64,000 bases of DNA from JAZKHE01 sp040385525. Lineage in GTDB: Bacteria > Bacteroidota > Bacteroidia > UBA4408. Positions 1-7,033 of the stretch are shown here, in pieces. The notes beneath the pieces were generated by a model, which did no database searches, was not told the DNA's origin, and worked only from the letters and a program-made list of their open reading frames with translations. The stretch is from contig JAZKHE010000002.1 of the NCBI GenBank assembly GCA_040385525.1, positions 868,001 through 932,000 on the forward strand, written 5' to 3'. The position numbers were made by a program, and so were the translations under genes. The first letter of the stretch is position 1, and each line of letters starts with the position of its first letter.

Positions 1-99
1 CCAGTAGAAAAATTCTACCGCGATTCTAAGTTGTGTACAATAGGAGAAGGTACTTCTGAAATCCAAAAATTGGTTATTTCCAGAGAGTTATTAAAGTAA
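1..99 (+). CDS. Acyl-CoA dehydrogenase, C-terminal fragment
   Basis: The window opens inside a gene. The 32 visible residues end with IGEGTSEIQKLVISRELLK, the C-terminal signature of acyl-CoA dehydrogenases, in which the GEGTSEIQ segment contributes to FAD binding and the tetramer contact. The enzyme catalyses FAD-dependent alpha,beta-dehydrogenation of acyl-CoA in fatty-acid or branched-chain amino-acid breakdown. Substrate class cannot be judged from this tail. The stop codon TAA is at 97-99 and the rpsU promoter follows directly. Confidence 0.9.
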   Translation, partial: PVEKFYRDSKLCTIGEGTSEIQKLVISRELLK

Positions 100-121
100 T
101 TTGAGATAATTTTTCACAAAA

Positions 122-154
122 TTTGTTTTTAAAAAGAAAAAAACGCTATATTTG
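122..154 (+). promoter_or_regulatory. rpsU promoter, Bacteroidota type
   Basis: The -7 box TATATTTG lies at 147-154 and a TTTG -33 box at 122-125, 21 bases apart, matching the Bacteroidota primary sigma factor consensus. A short leader leads to the rpsU ATG at 188, with no Shine-Dalgarno sequence. Confidence 0.75.
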
Positions 155-187
155 CGACCCTTTATAACACAAAAATAATTTATAAAA

Positions 188-382
188 ATGATTATAGTTC
201 CAGTAAAAGACGGCGAATCAATTGAAAAATCGCTAAAAAAGTTTAAAAAGAAGATTGAAAAAACAGGTCTTATTAAAGAATTGCGCGAGCGTCAAAAATT
301 TACTAAGCCTTCAGTAGTAAACAGAAAACAAAAAATTAAAGCTGTTTACATCCAAAAATTACGCAGAGAAGAAGAAGCTTAA
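188..382 (+). CDS. rpsU: 30S ribosomal protein bS21
   Basis: This 64-residue basic protein has the usual bS21 length and composition, starting MIIVPVKDGESIEKSLKKFK. It sits on the 30S platform next to the 3' end of 16S rRNA. In Flavobacterium ribosomes bS21, bS18 and bS6 form a pocket that hides the anti-Shine-Dalgarno sequence; from memory Tyr54 of bS21 takes part, and residue 54 here is a tyrosine. The gene has its own promoter, no Shine-Dalgarno sequence, and a hairpin terminator just after the stop. Its position before xerC and hpf is the usual one in this phylum. Confidence 0.97.
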   Translation: MIIVPVKDGESIEKSLKKFKKKIEKTGLIKELRERQKFTKPSVVNRKQKIKAVYIQKLRREEEA

Positions 383-405
383 TATTTCTTTTCAATAATA
401 CTTTC

Positions 406-447
406 AAATAAGTTACTTTTGCTTTGGTAAGAGTAACTTATTTTTTT
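406..447 (+). terminator. Terminator after rpsU
   Basis: The perfect 12-base inverted repeat AAATAAGTTACT (406-417) / AGTAACTTATTT (432-443) is followed by a T run that reaches the xerC ATG. It probably ends most rpsU transcripts, so xerC would be expressed by read-through or from a weak promoter. Confidence 0.75.
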
Positions 448-1332
448 ATGTCAATTGATGGCTTTGTTTCCTATATAACTTTCGAAAAAAGGTTTTCGCA
501 CCTTACCGTTCAAAGCTATCAACACGATTTATCGCAGTTTGCGCTCTATTGCCAAAGTCAATACCAAATAAATAACATTGCAGAAGCTAATCATTCCATA
601 GTTCGTTCGTGGTTGGTTTCTTTAATGGAACTCGATAAAATAAAGGCGCGTAGCATAAACCGAAAAATTTCTACACTTAAATCATACTACAAATTTTTGC
701 TAAAAGAAGGTGTAATTAAAACCTCGCCAATGGCAAAAGTTACTGCGCCTAAAACAGAAAAAAAATTACCTGTTTTTGTTGAGCAAAGCAAAATGAACGA
801 ACTGTTTGATGAGACTTATTTTAAAACGGATTATGAAGGTGTTTTAAGCAAAGCAATAATAATGTTGTTTTATGCAACAGGCATGCGTAGAGCAGAATTA
901 CTTAATTTAAAAGAAAGCAGTTTTAATTTTTACGAAGGCACCGTTAAGGTTTTAGGTAAACGTAATAAAGAACGTCTAATTCCTTTAACAGCAGAAGTTA
1001 TAGTGGTGCTAAAACAGTATAAAGAAAAAAAAGTTACTCAAAAATTTATAAGTGAGTACTTTTTTATAAATCCAAAAGCTAAACCAGTTAGCGAACAAAA
1101 TATTTATACAATTGTAAAAAAGTACCTAGGTAATTTAGGACAAACTGGTAAAAAAAGTCCACATATTTTAAGGCATACATTTGCAACCCACATGCTAAAT
1201 AATGGCAGCGATTTAAATGCAATAAAAGAAATGCTTGGTCACGCAAGTCTTGCAGCAACGCAAGTTTATACGCACAACTCTATCGAAAAATTAAAAGAAG
1301 CTTATAAAAAAGCACATCCACGAGGAGAATAA
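448..1332 (+). CDS. xerC: Tyrosine recombinase XerC/XerD type
   Basis: A 294-residue site-specific recombinase of the length expected for Xer proteins that resolve chromosome dimers at dif. An N-terminal SAM-like core-binding domain (about 1-90) is followed by the catalytic domain. The full active-site set is visible: Arg147 (TGMRRAEL), Lys171 (GKRNKERL), His239 and Arg242 (HILRHTFATHML), His265 (GHASLAATQVYTH) and nucleophile Tyr274. The ATG at 448 is preferred over an in-frame TTG at 424, because the latter lies inside the rpsU terminator. No integron-integrase insertion is present between the catalytic motifs. The conserved place between rpsU and hpf argues for a housekeeping Xer rather than a phage integrase. 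Confidence 0.93.
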   Translation: MSIDGFVSYITFEKRFSHLTVQSYQHDLSQFALYCQSQYQINNIAEANHSIVRSWLVSLMELDKIKARSINRKISTLKSYYKFLLKEGVIKTSPMAKVTAPKTEKKLPVFVEQSKMNELFDETYFKTDYEGVLSKAIIMLFYATGMRRAELLNLKESSFNFYEGTVKVLGKRNKERLIPLTAEVIVVLKQYKEKKVTQKFISEYFFINPKAKPVSEQNIYTIVKKYLGNLGQTGKKSPHILRHTFATHMLNNGSDLNAIKEMLGHASLAATQVYTHNSIEKLKEAYKKAHPRGE

Positions 1333-1357
1333 ATAATATTACAAATGTGCTTTTAAA

Positions 1358-1438
1358 GTTCCGTAGGAACGAACTATTTGCAGAATAACAAAAGATAAGA
1401 AGCAAGCTCCGTAGGAGCGACCTAGCATTTTTAAAATA
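1358..1438. repeat. Two copies of a GTAGGA hairpin repeat
   Basis: Two palindromes, GTTCCGTAGGAAC (1358-1370) and GCTCCGTAGGAGC (1406-1418), each share a following CGAACTA/CGACCTA segment. Both form a 5-bp stem with a GTA loop, and the T-A to C-G change is compensated in both arms. From memory this word is a dispersed repeat in many Bacteroidota genomes. They occupy the xerC-hpf gap (1333-1599), where I see nothing else apart from the hpf leader. Confidence 0.7.
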
Positions 1439-1586
1439 AGTTGTTGAGCAAAAAAATAAGCAACAAACGCTTAAACGATACAAGCCGAAATAAAGTTACA
1501 CAATACATTCTTTTCACAAAATTTAGTCTTTTTTATTTTGAATACCTCATTATAAAAACTAATTTTAGCCAACATAAATTTAAAAT

Positions 1587-1592
1587 AGGAGG
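1587..1592 (+). promoter_or_regulatory. Strong Shine-Dalgarno site of hpf
   Basis: AGGAGG ends 7 bases before the ATG at 1600, an ideal spacing. Such a site is rare in this window; the only other clear one precedes rplI. It also decides the hpf start, since the open frame extends upstream to 1441 without coding character. Confidence 0.85.
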
Positions 1593-1599
1593 ATATTTT

Positions 1600-1893
1600 A
1601 TGAAGGTTAACATTCAATCAATTCATTTCGATGCAGATGTAAAATTGATTAATTTTATTGAAGAAAAAGTAGCTAAACTAGCCCATTTTCATGAAGGTAT
1701 AACGGGTAATGAGGTTTTTTTAAGACTCGATAAATCGAGCGATGCCGAAAATAAAATTGTAGAAATTAAAATACACATACCTGGCAACGATTTATTTGCA
1801 AAAAAACAATGTAAATCCTTTGAAGAGGCAACAGACTTGGCGGTTGATGCTCTTAAAATCCAAGTAAAAAAACATAAAGAAAAAGTTAAATAA
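1600..1893 (+). CDS. hpf: Ribosome hibernation-promoting factor, short form (HPF/RaiA)
   Basis: A 97-residue protein starting MKVNIQSIHFDADVKLINF, with the beta-alpha-beta-beta-beta-alpha pattern of the HPF/RaiA N-terminal domain and no C-terminal dimerisation domain. It binds the 30S decoding groove and inactivates ribosomes in stationary phase or stress. The start is fixed by the AGGAGG at 1587-1592. A weak terminator (1908-1936) and a second hairpin (1965-1990) follow. An ordinary Shine-Dalgarno-driven start is notable in a genome where other starts lack one; it may allow translation to respond to anti-Shine-Dalgarno availability (inference). Confidence 0.93.
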   Translation: MKVNIQSIHFDADVKLINFIEEKVAKLAHFHEGITGNEVFLRLDKSSDAENKIVEIKIHIPGNDLFAKKQCKSFEEATDLAVDALKIQVKKHKEKVK

Positions 1894-1907
1894 GCCATAA
1901 AATAAAA

Positions 1908-1936
1908 AATCTTAAAAAAAGATTAAATTTTTTTTG
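1908..1936 (+). terminator. Weak terminator after hpf
   Basis: A six-base stem AATCTT/AAGATT (1908-1913, 1919-1924) is followed by AAATTTTTTTTT. The stem is short and AT-rich, so it may be leaky. Confidence 0.45.
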
Positions 1937-1963
1937 GAGTTAAATAAATGTTTTCTACATTTG
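1933..1963 (+). promoter_or_regulatory. Promoter of the tRNA-tuf cluster
   Basis: TTTG at 1933-1936 and TACATTTG at 1956-1963 are separated by 19 bases, an excellent match to the Bacteroidota promoter. Transcription should start near 1968-1970 and read through the four tRNA genes. Confidence 0.8.
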
Positions 1964-1964
1964 C

Positions 1965-1990
1965 AGTCCCTTTTCGTAGGGACTTTTTTA
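1965..1990 (+). terminator. Hairpin with T tract at the tRNA cluster start site
   Basis: AGTCCC (1965-1970) pairs with GGGACT (1979-1984) and is followed by six T. For hpf transcripts it acts as a second terminator. For transcripts starting at the adjacent promoter it would be the very 5' end of the RNA. Confidence 0.6.
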
Positions 1991-2038
1991 TTAGCTTTAA
2001 AAACGAAGTAAAAAAGTAGTTTGAAAGTTAAAAAATAA

Positions 2039-2111
2039 GCCGAAGTAGCTCAGCTGGTAGAGCCACTGATTTGTAATCAGTAGGTCGGGGGTTCGAGTCC
2101 CTTCTTCGGCT
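2039..2111 (+). tRNA. tRNA-Thr (TGT)
   Basis: A 73-base cloverleaf. The acceptor GCCGAAG pairs with CTTCGGC, the anticodon loop is TTTGTAA (anticodon TGT), and the T arm contains GTTCGAGTC. No CCA is encoded. First tRNA of the cluster ahead of tuf. Confidence 0.96.
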
Positions 2112-2162
2112 CTTTTTTTTGTTCGTTCTTTAAAAGAAATGTTTTTGAAGAGTGTACAAGGA

Positions 2163-2243
2163 GGGGAGATACCAGAGTGGCCAAATGGGACGGACTGTAA
2201 ATCCGTTGCGAAAGCTTCGAAGGTTCGAATCCTTCTCTCCCCA
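2163..2243 (+). tRNA. tRNA-Tyr (GTA)
   Basis: An 81-base class II tRNA. The acceptor GGGGAGA pairs with TCTCCCC, the anticodon loop CTGTAAA gives anticodon GTA, and a variable arm (GCGAAAGC region) precedes a T arm with GTTCGAATC. Confidence 0.96.
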
Positions 2244-2256
2244 CATTAAACGAAAA

Positions 2257-2289
2257 ACAAATTGATCTAAAAATCAATTTGTTTTTTTA
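2257..2289 (+). terminator. Terminator inside the tRNA cluster
   Basis: ACAAATTGAT (2257-2266) pairs with ATCAATTTGT (2273-2282) and runs into TTTTTT. It lies between tRNA-Tyr and tRNA-Gly, so it would reduce readthrough to the distal tRNAs and tuf. Confidence 0.65.
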
Positions 2290-2290
2290 A

Positions 2291-2363
2291 GCGGAAGTAG
2301 CTCATTTGGTAGAGCATCAGCCTTCCAAGCTGAGGGTGGCCGGTTCGAGCCCGGTCTTCCGCT
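2291..2363 (+). tRNA. tRNA-Gly (TCC)
   Basis: A 73-base cloverleaf. The acceptor GCGGAAG pairs with CTTCCGC, the anticodon loop CTTCCAA gives TCC, and the T arm has GGTTCGAGCC. No CCA is encoded. Confidence 0.96.
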
Positions 2364-2421
2364 CTAGAGTTTGAAAGTAACTTTTTTTATTTTCTAAAGA
2401 AGATAAAAGCGTTACTCTAAA

Positions 2422-2493
<72 letters not shown>

Positions 2494-2559
2494 CAAATTG
2501 TTGCGGTATTAAAAAGAATTCAATTAAATAAACATAAACACTAAAATAAAACAACAATC

Positions 2560-3747
2560 ATGGCAAAAGAAAACTTCGACCGTTCCAAGCCGCACGTTAA
2601 CATTGGAACTATTGGTCACGTGGATCACGGTAAAACTACATTAACTGCAGCTATCACTTCTGTATTAGCAGATTTAGGATTAGCAGCTGTTCGTGATTTC
2701 TCTTCAATCGACAACGCTCCTGAAGAAAAAGAACGTGGTATTACTATTAACACTTCTCACGTTGAGTACGAAACTAAAAACCGTCACTACGCTCACGTTG
2801 ACTGTCCAGGTCACGCGGATTACGTAAAAAACATGGTTACTGGTGCTGCTCAAATGGATGGTGCAATATTAGTAGTTGCTGCAACAGATGGTCCAATGCC
2901 ACAAACTCGTGAGCATATCCTTTTGGCTCGCCAAGTTGGTGTTCCAGAAATCGTTGTGTTTATGAATAAAGTAGATATGGTTGATGACGTAGAGTTATTA
3001 GACCTTGTTGAAATGGAAATTCGTGAATTATTATCTTTCTATAAATTTAATGGAGATGCAACTCCAATCATCCGTGGTTCTGCTTTAGGTGGTTTAAATA
3101 AAGATGCTAACTGGGTTCCAAAAATTATGGAATTAATGGATGCTGTAGATTCTTACATTCCATTACCTCCACGTGATGTTGATAAGCCTTTCTTAATGCC
3201 AGTTGAAGACGTATTTACAATTACTGGTCGTGGTACTGTTGCTACAGGACGTATCGAATCAGGTGTAATTAAAGTTGGAGAAGAGGTTGAGATTATGGGT
3301 ATGCAAGAGGAAAAATTAAAATCAGTTTGTACTGGTGTTGAGATGTTCCGTAAATTGCTAGATAGAGGTGAAGCTGGTGATAACGCAGGTTTATTATTAC
3401 GTGGTATCGATAAAAAAGATATTCGTCGTGGTATGGTTATCGCTAAACCAGGTTCAATTACTCCACACACTGAGTTTAAAGCTGAGGTGTATATCTTGAA
3501 AAAAGAAGAAGGTGGACGTCATACTCCATTCCATAACAAATACCGTCCTCAATTCTACTTGCGTACAACTGACGTAACAGGAGAAATTGATTTAGGTGAA
3601 GGTCGCGAAATGGTTATGCCAGGTGATAACGTTACTATTACAGTAAAATTAATTTGCCCGGTAGCTATGGACAAAGGCTTACGTTTCGCTATCCGTGAGG
3701 GTGGTAGAACAGTAGGTGCTGGTCAAGTAACTGAAGTTATAAAATAA
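2560..3747 (+). CDS. tuf: Elongation factor Tu
   Basis: 395 residues, the normal bacterial EF-Tu length. The GTPase that delivers aminoacyl-tRNA to the ribosomal A site. G1 is GHVDHGKT (19-26), followed by the RGITI switch, DCPGH (G3) and NKVD (G4); domains II and III follow. The tRNA-tuf-tRNA(Trp)-secE-nusG context is the classic bacterial tufB arrangement. The leader has no Shine-Dalgarno sequence. A strong hairpin follows at 3771-3798. Confidence 0.99.
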   Translation: MAKENFDRSKPHVNIGTIGHVDHGKTTLTAAITSVLADLGLAAVRDFSSIDNAPEEKERGITINTSHVEYETKNRHYAHVDCPGHADYVKNMVTGAAQMDGAILVVAATDGPMPQTREHILLARQVGVPEIVVFMNKVDMVDDVELLDLVEMEIRELLSFYKFNGDATPIIRGSALGGLNKDANWVPKIMELMDAVDSYIPLPPRDVDKPFLMPVEDVFTITGRGTVATGRIESGVIKVGEEVEIMGMQEEKLKSVCTGVEMFRKLLDRGEAGDNAGLLLRGIDKKDIRRGMVIAKPGSITPHTEFKAEVYILKKEEGGRHTPFHNKYRPQFYLRTTDVTGEIDLGEGREMVMPGDNVTITVKLICPVAMDKGLRFAIREGGRTVGAGQVTEVIK

Positions 3748-3770
3748 TTATATCCATTAAGGATTTAGAC

Positions 3771-3806
3771 AAGGTGTTCCGATTTATCGGAACGCCTTTC
3801 TTTACC
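3771..3806 (+). terminator. Terminator after tuf
   Basis: AAGGTGTTCCGA (3771-3782) and TCGGAACGCCTT (3787-3798) pair over 12 bases with one G-T wobble, followed by a T-rich stretch. It separates tuf from the tRNA(Trp)-secE-nusG unit. Confidence 0.7.
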
Positions 3807-3828
3807 TTGTGGAATTTGTGTTTTAAAT

Positions 3829-3899
3829 ACAGGTGTAGTTCAAGGGTAGAATGTCGGTCTCCAAAACCGCTGATGGGAGTTCGAATCTCTCCACCTGTG
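3829..3899 (+). tRNA. tRNA-Trp (CCA)
   Basis: A 71-base cloverleaf. ACAGGTG pairs with CACCTGT, and the anticodon loop CTCCAAA gives CCA. After the discriminator G (3899) the DNA reads CCA (3900-3902), so the 3' CCA is apparently encoded, unlike in the other four tRNAs here. secE starts 14 bases later. Confidence 0.96.
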
Positions 3900-3916
3900 C
3901 CAAAGAATAAAAAAAT

Positions 3917-4111
3917 ATGAGTAAAATAAAAGCATATTTCGAGGAAACGTATAGCGAGTTAGTACAAAAAGTAACTTGGCCTACTTGGGCTGAATTGCAA
4001 AGTAGTGCTGTAATTGTTATGATTGCTTCTGTAATAATTGCACTTTTAGTATTAGGTATGGATACTAGCTTTAGAGTAATTATGGAGAGTATTTATAAAA
4101 TGACTAACTAA
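3917..4111 (+). CDS. secE: Preprotein translocase subunit SecE
   Basis: A 64-residue single-span SecE, shorter than the enteric form and typical of most bacteria. An amphipathic N-terminal helix contains the conserved KVTWPTW segment, then one transmembrane helix (about 32-52). It clamps SecY in the SecYEG channel. Located between tRNA-Trp and nusG, 14 bases before nusG. Confidence 0.95.
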   Translation: MSKIKAYFEETYSELVQKVTWPTWAELQSSAVIVMIASVIIALLVLGMDTSFRVIMESIYKMTN

Positions 4112-4125
4112 GAAAAATTAGAGCA

Positions 4126-4689
4126 ATGAGTGAAGTTGTAAAAGGCGAGTTAGTAAAAAAATGGTACGTTGTTAGAGCCATTAGCGGAAAAGAAAAAAAG
4201 GTTAAAGATTATATTGAGTCTGAAGTTAAACATTCAGGAATGAGTGAGTACGTTTCGCAAGTATTAATTCCTACCGAAAAAGTATATCAAATTCGCAATG
4301 GTAAAAAAGTAAGTAAAGAACGTAGCTTTTTTCCTGGTTATATTTTGTTAGAAGCAAATTTAATGGGTGAAATTATTCACTTAATTAAAAATATTACTGG
4401 TGTTATTGGCTTTTTAGGAGATAAAAACGGAGAACCAGTTCCATTGAGAATGGCCGAAGTAAACCGTATTTTAGGAAAAGTAGATCAATTAGCCGAAAGC
4501 GATGAAGAATTAAACAATCCTTTTATTGTTGGAGAAGCAGTAAAAGTAATCGATGGTCCTTTTAATAGCTTTAGCGGAGTAATTGAAGAGATTAATGAAG
4601 AAAAGAAAAAACTGAAAGTAATGGTTAAAATTTTCGGAAGAAAAACACCATTAGAATTAAGTTACATGCAAGTACAAAAAGAAAATTAA
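4126..4689 (+). CDS. nusG: Transcription termination/antitermination factor NusG
   Basis: 187 residues. The NGN domain (about 12-118), with WYVVRAISGKEKKVKDYIE and the FFPGYIL motif, binds the RNA polymerase clamp. A C-terminal KOW domain (about 130-185) contains GEAVKVIDGPFNSFSGVIEE. NusG couples transcription with translation or Rho. Follows secE in the usual order. The RfaH and LoaP subfamilies are unlikely given this locus. Confidence 0.97.
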   Translation: MSEVVKGELVKKWYVVRAISGKEKKVKDYIESEVKHSGMSEYVSQVLIPTEKVYQIRNGKKVSKERSFFPGYILLEANLMGEIIHLIKNITGVIGFLGDKNGEPVPLRMAEVNRILGKVDQLAESDEELNNPFIVGEAVKVIDGPFNSFSGVIEEINEEKKKLKVMVKIFGRKTPLELSYMQVQKEN

Positions 4690-4769
4690 TATAATTCAAG
4701 AATTTATAATGTTACGTTAAAAATTGCTTCCACATTAATTAGCGTTAAGTTTTAAAAACAAACAAACAA

Positions 4770-5213
4770 ATGGCAAAAGAAATCACAGGATTTGTTAAAT
4801 TACAGGTAAAAGGCGGTGCTGCCAATCCTTCGCCACCAATCGGACCTGCATTAGGTTCTAAAGGTGTAAACATCATGGAGTTTTGCAAACAATTTAATGC
4901 AAGAACTCAAGAGAAAGCTGGGAAAGTTTTACCTGTTATCATTACTGTTTATTCTGACAAGTCGTTTGACTTCATTATTAAAACGCCACCTGCTGCTATT
5001 CAATTACTTGATGCTGCAAAAATAAAATCAGGTTCAGCAGAAAGCAACCGTAAAAAAGTTGGTTCTGTAACTTGGGATCAGGTGAGAACGATTGCCGAAG
5101 GTAAAATGCCCGACTTAAACTGCTTTACTATCGAATCTGCAATGAGCATGATAGCTGGTACTGCACGCAGTATGGGTTTAACTATCGCTGGTGAATCTCC
5201 GTTAAAAAAATAA
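4770..5213 (+). CDS. rplK: 50S ribosomal protein uL11
   Basis: 147 residues with the uL11 N-terminal KLQVKGGAANPSPPIGPALG segment and the C-terminal rRNA-binding domain. It forms the GTPase-associated centre with 23S rRNA and bL12 and is the thiostrepton target region. First of the rplK-rplA-rplJ-rplL run. No Shine-Dalgarno sequence. Confidence 0.98.
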   Translation: MAKEITGFVKLQVKGGAANPSPPIGPALGSKGVNIMEFCKQFNARTQEKAGKVLPVIITVYSDKSFDFIIKTPPAAIQLLDAAKIKSGSAESNRKKVGSVTWDQVRTIAEGKMPDLNCFTIESAMSMIAGTARSMGLTIAGESPLKK

Positions 5214-5266
5214 TTTAATCAAACTAATTGTTCCGGAAAACGGTAATAGTTTAATAACAAAAAAAA

Positions 5267-5962
5267 ATGGCACAAGTAACGAAAAATAGAAAAGCAGTTT
5301 TAGCCAAAGTGAATCAAGATAAATCTTATTCATTAGCTGAAGCTGCCAAATTGGTAAAAGAAATTACTACCACCAAGTTTGATGCTTCTGTTGACGTTTG
5401 CGTACGTTTAGGTGTTGACCCTCGTAAAGCCAATCAAATGGTAAGAGGTGTTGTAACCTTACCACACGGTACAGGTAAAACTGTTAGAGTGTTGGTATTA
5501 TGTACGCCCGACAAAGAAGCTGAAGCTAAGGCGGCCGGTGCAGATTTCGTAGGTTTGGACGAGTATATTGATAAAATCAAAGCAGGTTGGACTGATGTTG
5601 ATGTTATCATTACTATGCCAAGTATTATGGGTAAAGTTGGTGCTTTAGGTAAAGTATTAGGTCCACGTGGTTTAATGCCAAATCCTAAAACAGGTACAGT
5701 AACTCTAGAAGTAGGTAAAGCTGTATCAGATGTAAAAGGCGGTAAAATCGACTTTAAAGTTGATAAAACTGGAATCGTGCATGCTTCAGTTGGAAAAGCA
5801 TCTTTTGATGCTCAAAAATTAACTGAAAACACAAGCGAACTTATACAAACTATTATCAAATTAAAACCTTCAGCTGCAAAAGGAGCCTACATCAAAAGTA
5901 TCTTTTTATCAAGTACAATGAGCCCAAGTGTTCAAGTTGATGCAAAATCAGTTAGCATTTAA
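5267..5962 (+). CDS. rplA: 50S ribosomal protein uL1
   Basis: 231 residues, normal for uL1, including the signature LGPRGLMPNPKTGT in the RNA-binding domain. It builds the mobile L1 stalk at the E site and often represses translation of its own operon. It starts 53 bases after rplK. Confidence 0.98.
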   Translation: MAQVTKNRKAVLAKVNQDKSYSLAEAAKLVKEITTTKFDASVDVCVRLGVDPRKANQMVRGVVTLPHGTGKTVRVLVLCTPDKEAEAKAAGADFVGLDEYIDKIKAGWTDVDVIITMPSIMGKVGALGKVLGPRGLMPNPKTGTVTLEVGKAVSDVKGGKIDFKVDKTGIVHASVGKASFDAQKLTENTSELIQTIIKLKPSAAKGAYIKSIFLSSTMSPSVQVDAKSVSI

Positions 5963-6015
5963 GCTATAAGTAATTAATTAAAGATACAAGTGTAGAACAA
6001 GCAAAAGCAACGACA

Positions 6016-6513
6016 ATGAAAAAAGAAGAAAAAAACGCATTGATCGATTCTCTGGTGGTTAAGTTAGAAAATAACCCCAACTTTTATCTAACAGACGCGT
6101 CAAGCTTAACTGTAGAAAAAGTAAACACCTTGAGAAGAAGATGTTTTGATGCAAACATTAACATGCTTGTAGTTAAAAATACACTGCTTAAAAAAGCAAT
6201 GGACAAAGCAAAAGGTAGCTACGACGAATTATATGGTTCGTTAAAAGGCGCAACAGCAGTAATGTTTTGCGAAAATGGTAGTGCACCTGCTAAACTGATA
6301 AAACAGTTCCATAGCGAGGGTAACAAAAGACCCGTTTTAAAGGCAGCTTTTATTGAAGAATGTTCTTTTATTGGAGCAGATCAATTAGATAAATTAGCTA
6401 CATTCAAATCCAGACTTGACCTTATTGGTGATATTATTGGATCATTGCAATCTCCTGCAAAAAATATTATCTCTGCGCTTATTGCAAAGAGCGAAAAAGA
6501 AAGTGGAGAATAA
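6016..6513 (+). CDS. rplJ: 50S ribosomal protein uL10
   Basis: 165 residues. The N-terminal rRNA-binding domain (KKEEKNALIDSLV..., NTLRRRCF) and a C-terminal helix that carries bL12 dimers are apparent. Base of the ribosomal stalk. Only 53 bases separate it from rplA, so a long L10 leader RNA is not present. Confidence 0.97.
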   Translation: MKKEEKNALIDSLVVKLENNPNFYLTDASSLTVEKVNTLRRRCFDANINMLVVKNTLLKKAMDKAKGSYDELYGSLKGATAVMFCENGSAPAKLIKQFHSEGNKRPVLKAAFIEECSFIGADQLDKLATFKSRLDLIGDIIGSLQSPAKNIISALIAKSEKESGE

Positions 6514-6550
6514 TTAAACTTAGTAACAAACAAATTAAAATTTAAAAAAA

Positions 6551-6919
6551 ATGGCAGATTTAAAAACTTTCGCAGAACAGTTAGCTAACCTTACTGTTAA
6601 AGAAGTAACCGAATTAGCTCAAATATTAAAAGACGAGTATGGTATTGAACCAGCAGCAGCAACTGTAGTAGTTTCTGGTGGTGGAGGTGCAGCAGCAGCT
6701 GTAGAACAAACTACTTTTGATGTTATCTTAAAAAGTGGCGGTGCTGCTAAATTAGGCGTTGTTAAATTGGTTAAAGATATTACAGGTTTAGGCTTAAAAG
6801 AAGCTAAAGATTTAGTAGACGGAGCTCCAAAACCTGTTAAAGAAGGTATTGATAAAGCTGAAGCAGAATCTATCAAAAAACAGTTAGAAGAAGCTGGAGC
6901 TGAGGTTGAAGTTAAGTAA
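6551..6919 (+). CDS. rplL: 50S ribosomal protein bL12
   Basis: 122 residues. An N-terminal dimerisation helix, an Ala/Gly hinge (about 35-52) and the C-terminal domain with LKEAKDLVDGAPKPVKEG that contacts translational GTPases. Starts 37 bases after rplJ. The hairpin at 6946-6979 follows. Confidence 0.98.
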   Translation: MADLKTFAEQLANLTVKEVTELAQILKDEYGIEPAAATVVVSGGGGAAAAVEQTTFDVILKSGGAAKLGVVKLVKDITGLGLKEAKDLVDGAPKPVKEGIDKAEAESIKKQLEEAGAEVEVK

Positions 6920-6945
6920 GCTTATTTCTAAACAAATTAAGGTTT

Positions 6946-6985
6946 AGACCTCATTCCGACCAAAAGTTGGGAGAGGTCTTTACCT
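6946..6985 (+). terminator. Attenuator-like hairpin between rplL and rpoB
   Basis: AGACCTC (6946-6952) pairs with GAGGTCT (6973-6979), with an inner CCAA/TTGG stem, then TTTACC and TTTT. It would act as a partial terminator that lowers rpoBC expression relative to the ribosomal genes, as known in other bacteria. Confidence 0.6.
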
Positions 6986-7033
6986 ATTTTTAATTTAGCA
7001 TAAAAAAGTTTATTCACTTAAAAACCTTTTACA

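Noticed and set aside
424..447. Upstream TTG start for xerC.
   Set aside because: It lies in the right side of the rpsU terminator; ATG 448 gives a normal Xer length.
448..1332. Integron integrase that would serve the attC-like sites.
   Set aside because: Length and motifs are those of XerC/D, without the extra patch of integron integrases, and the locus is a conserved housekeeping one.
1441..1599. Longer hpf start at 1441.
   Set aside because: The AGGAGG at 1587-1592 fixes the start at 1600. The upstream part has no family match and is AT-rich intergenic DNA.
2077..2277. Minus-strand open frame across the tRNA genes.
   Set aside because: It is antisense to tRNA-Thr and tRNA-Tyr and has no protein-like features.
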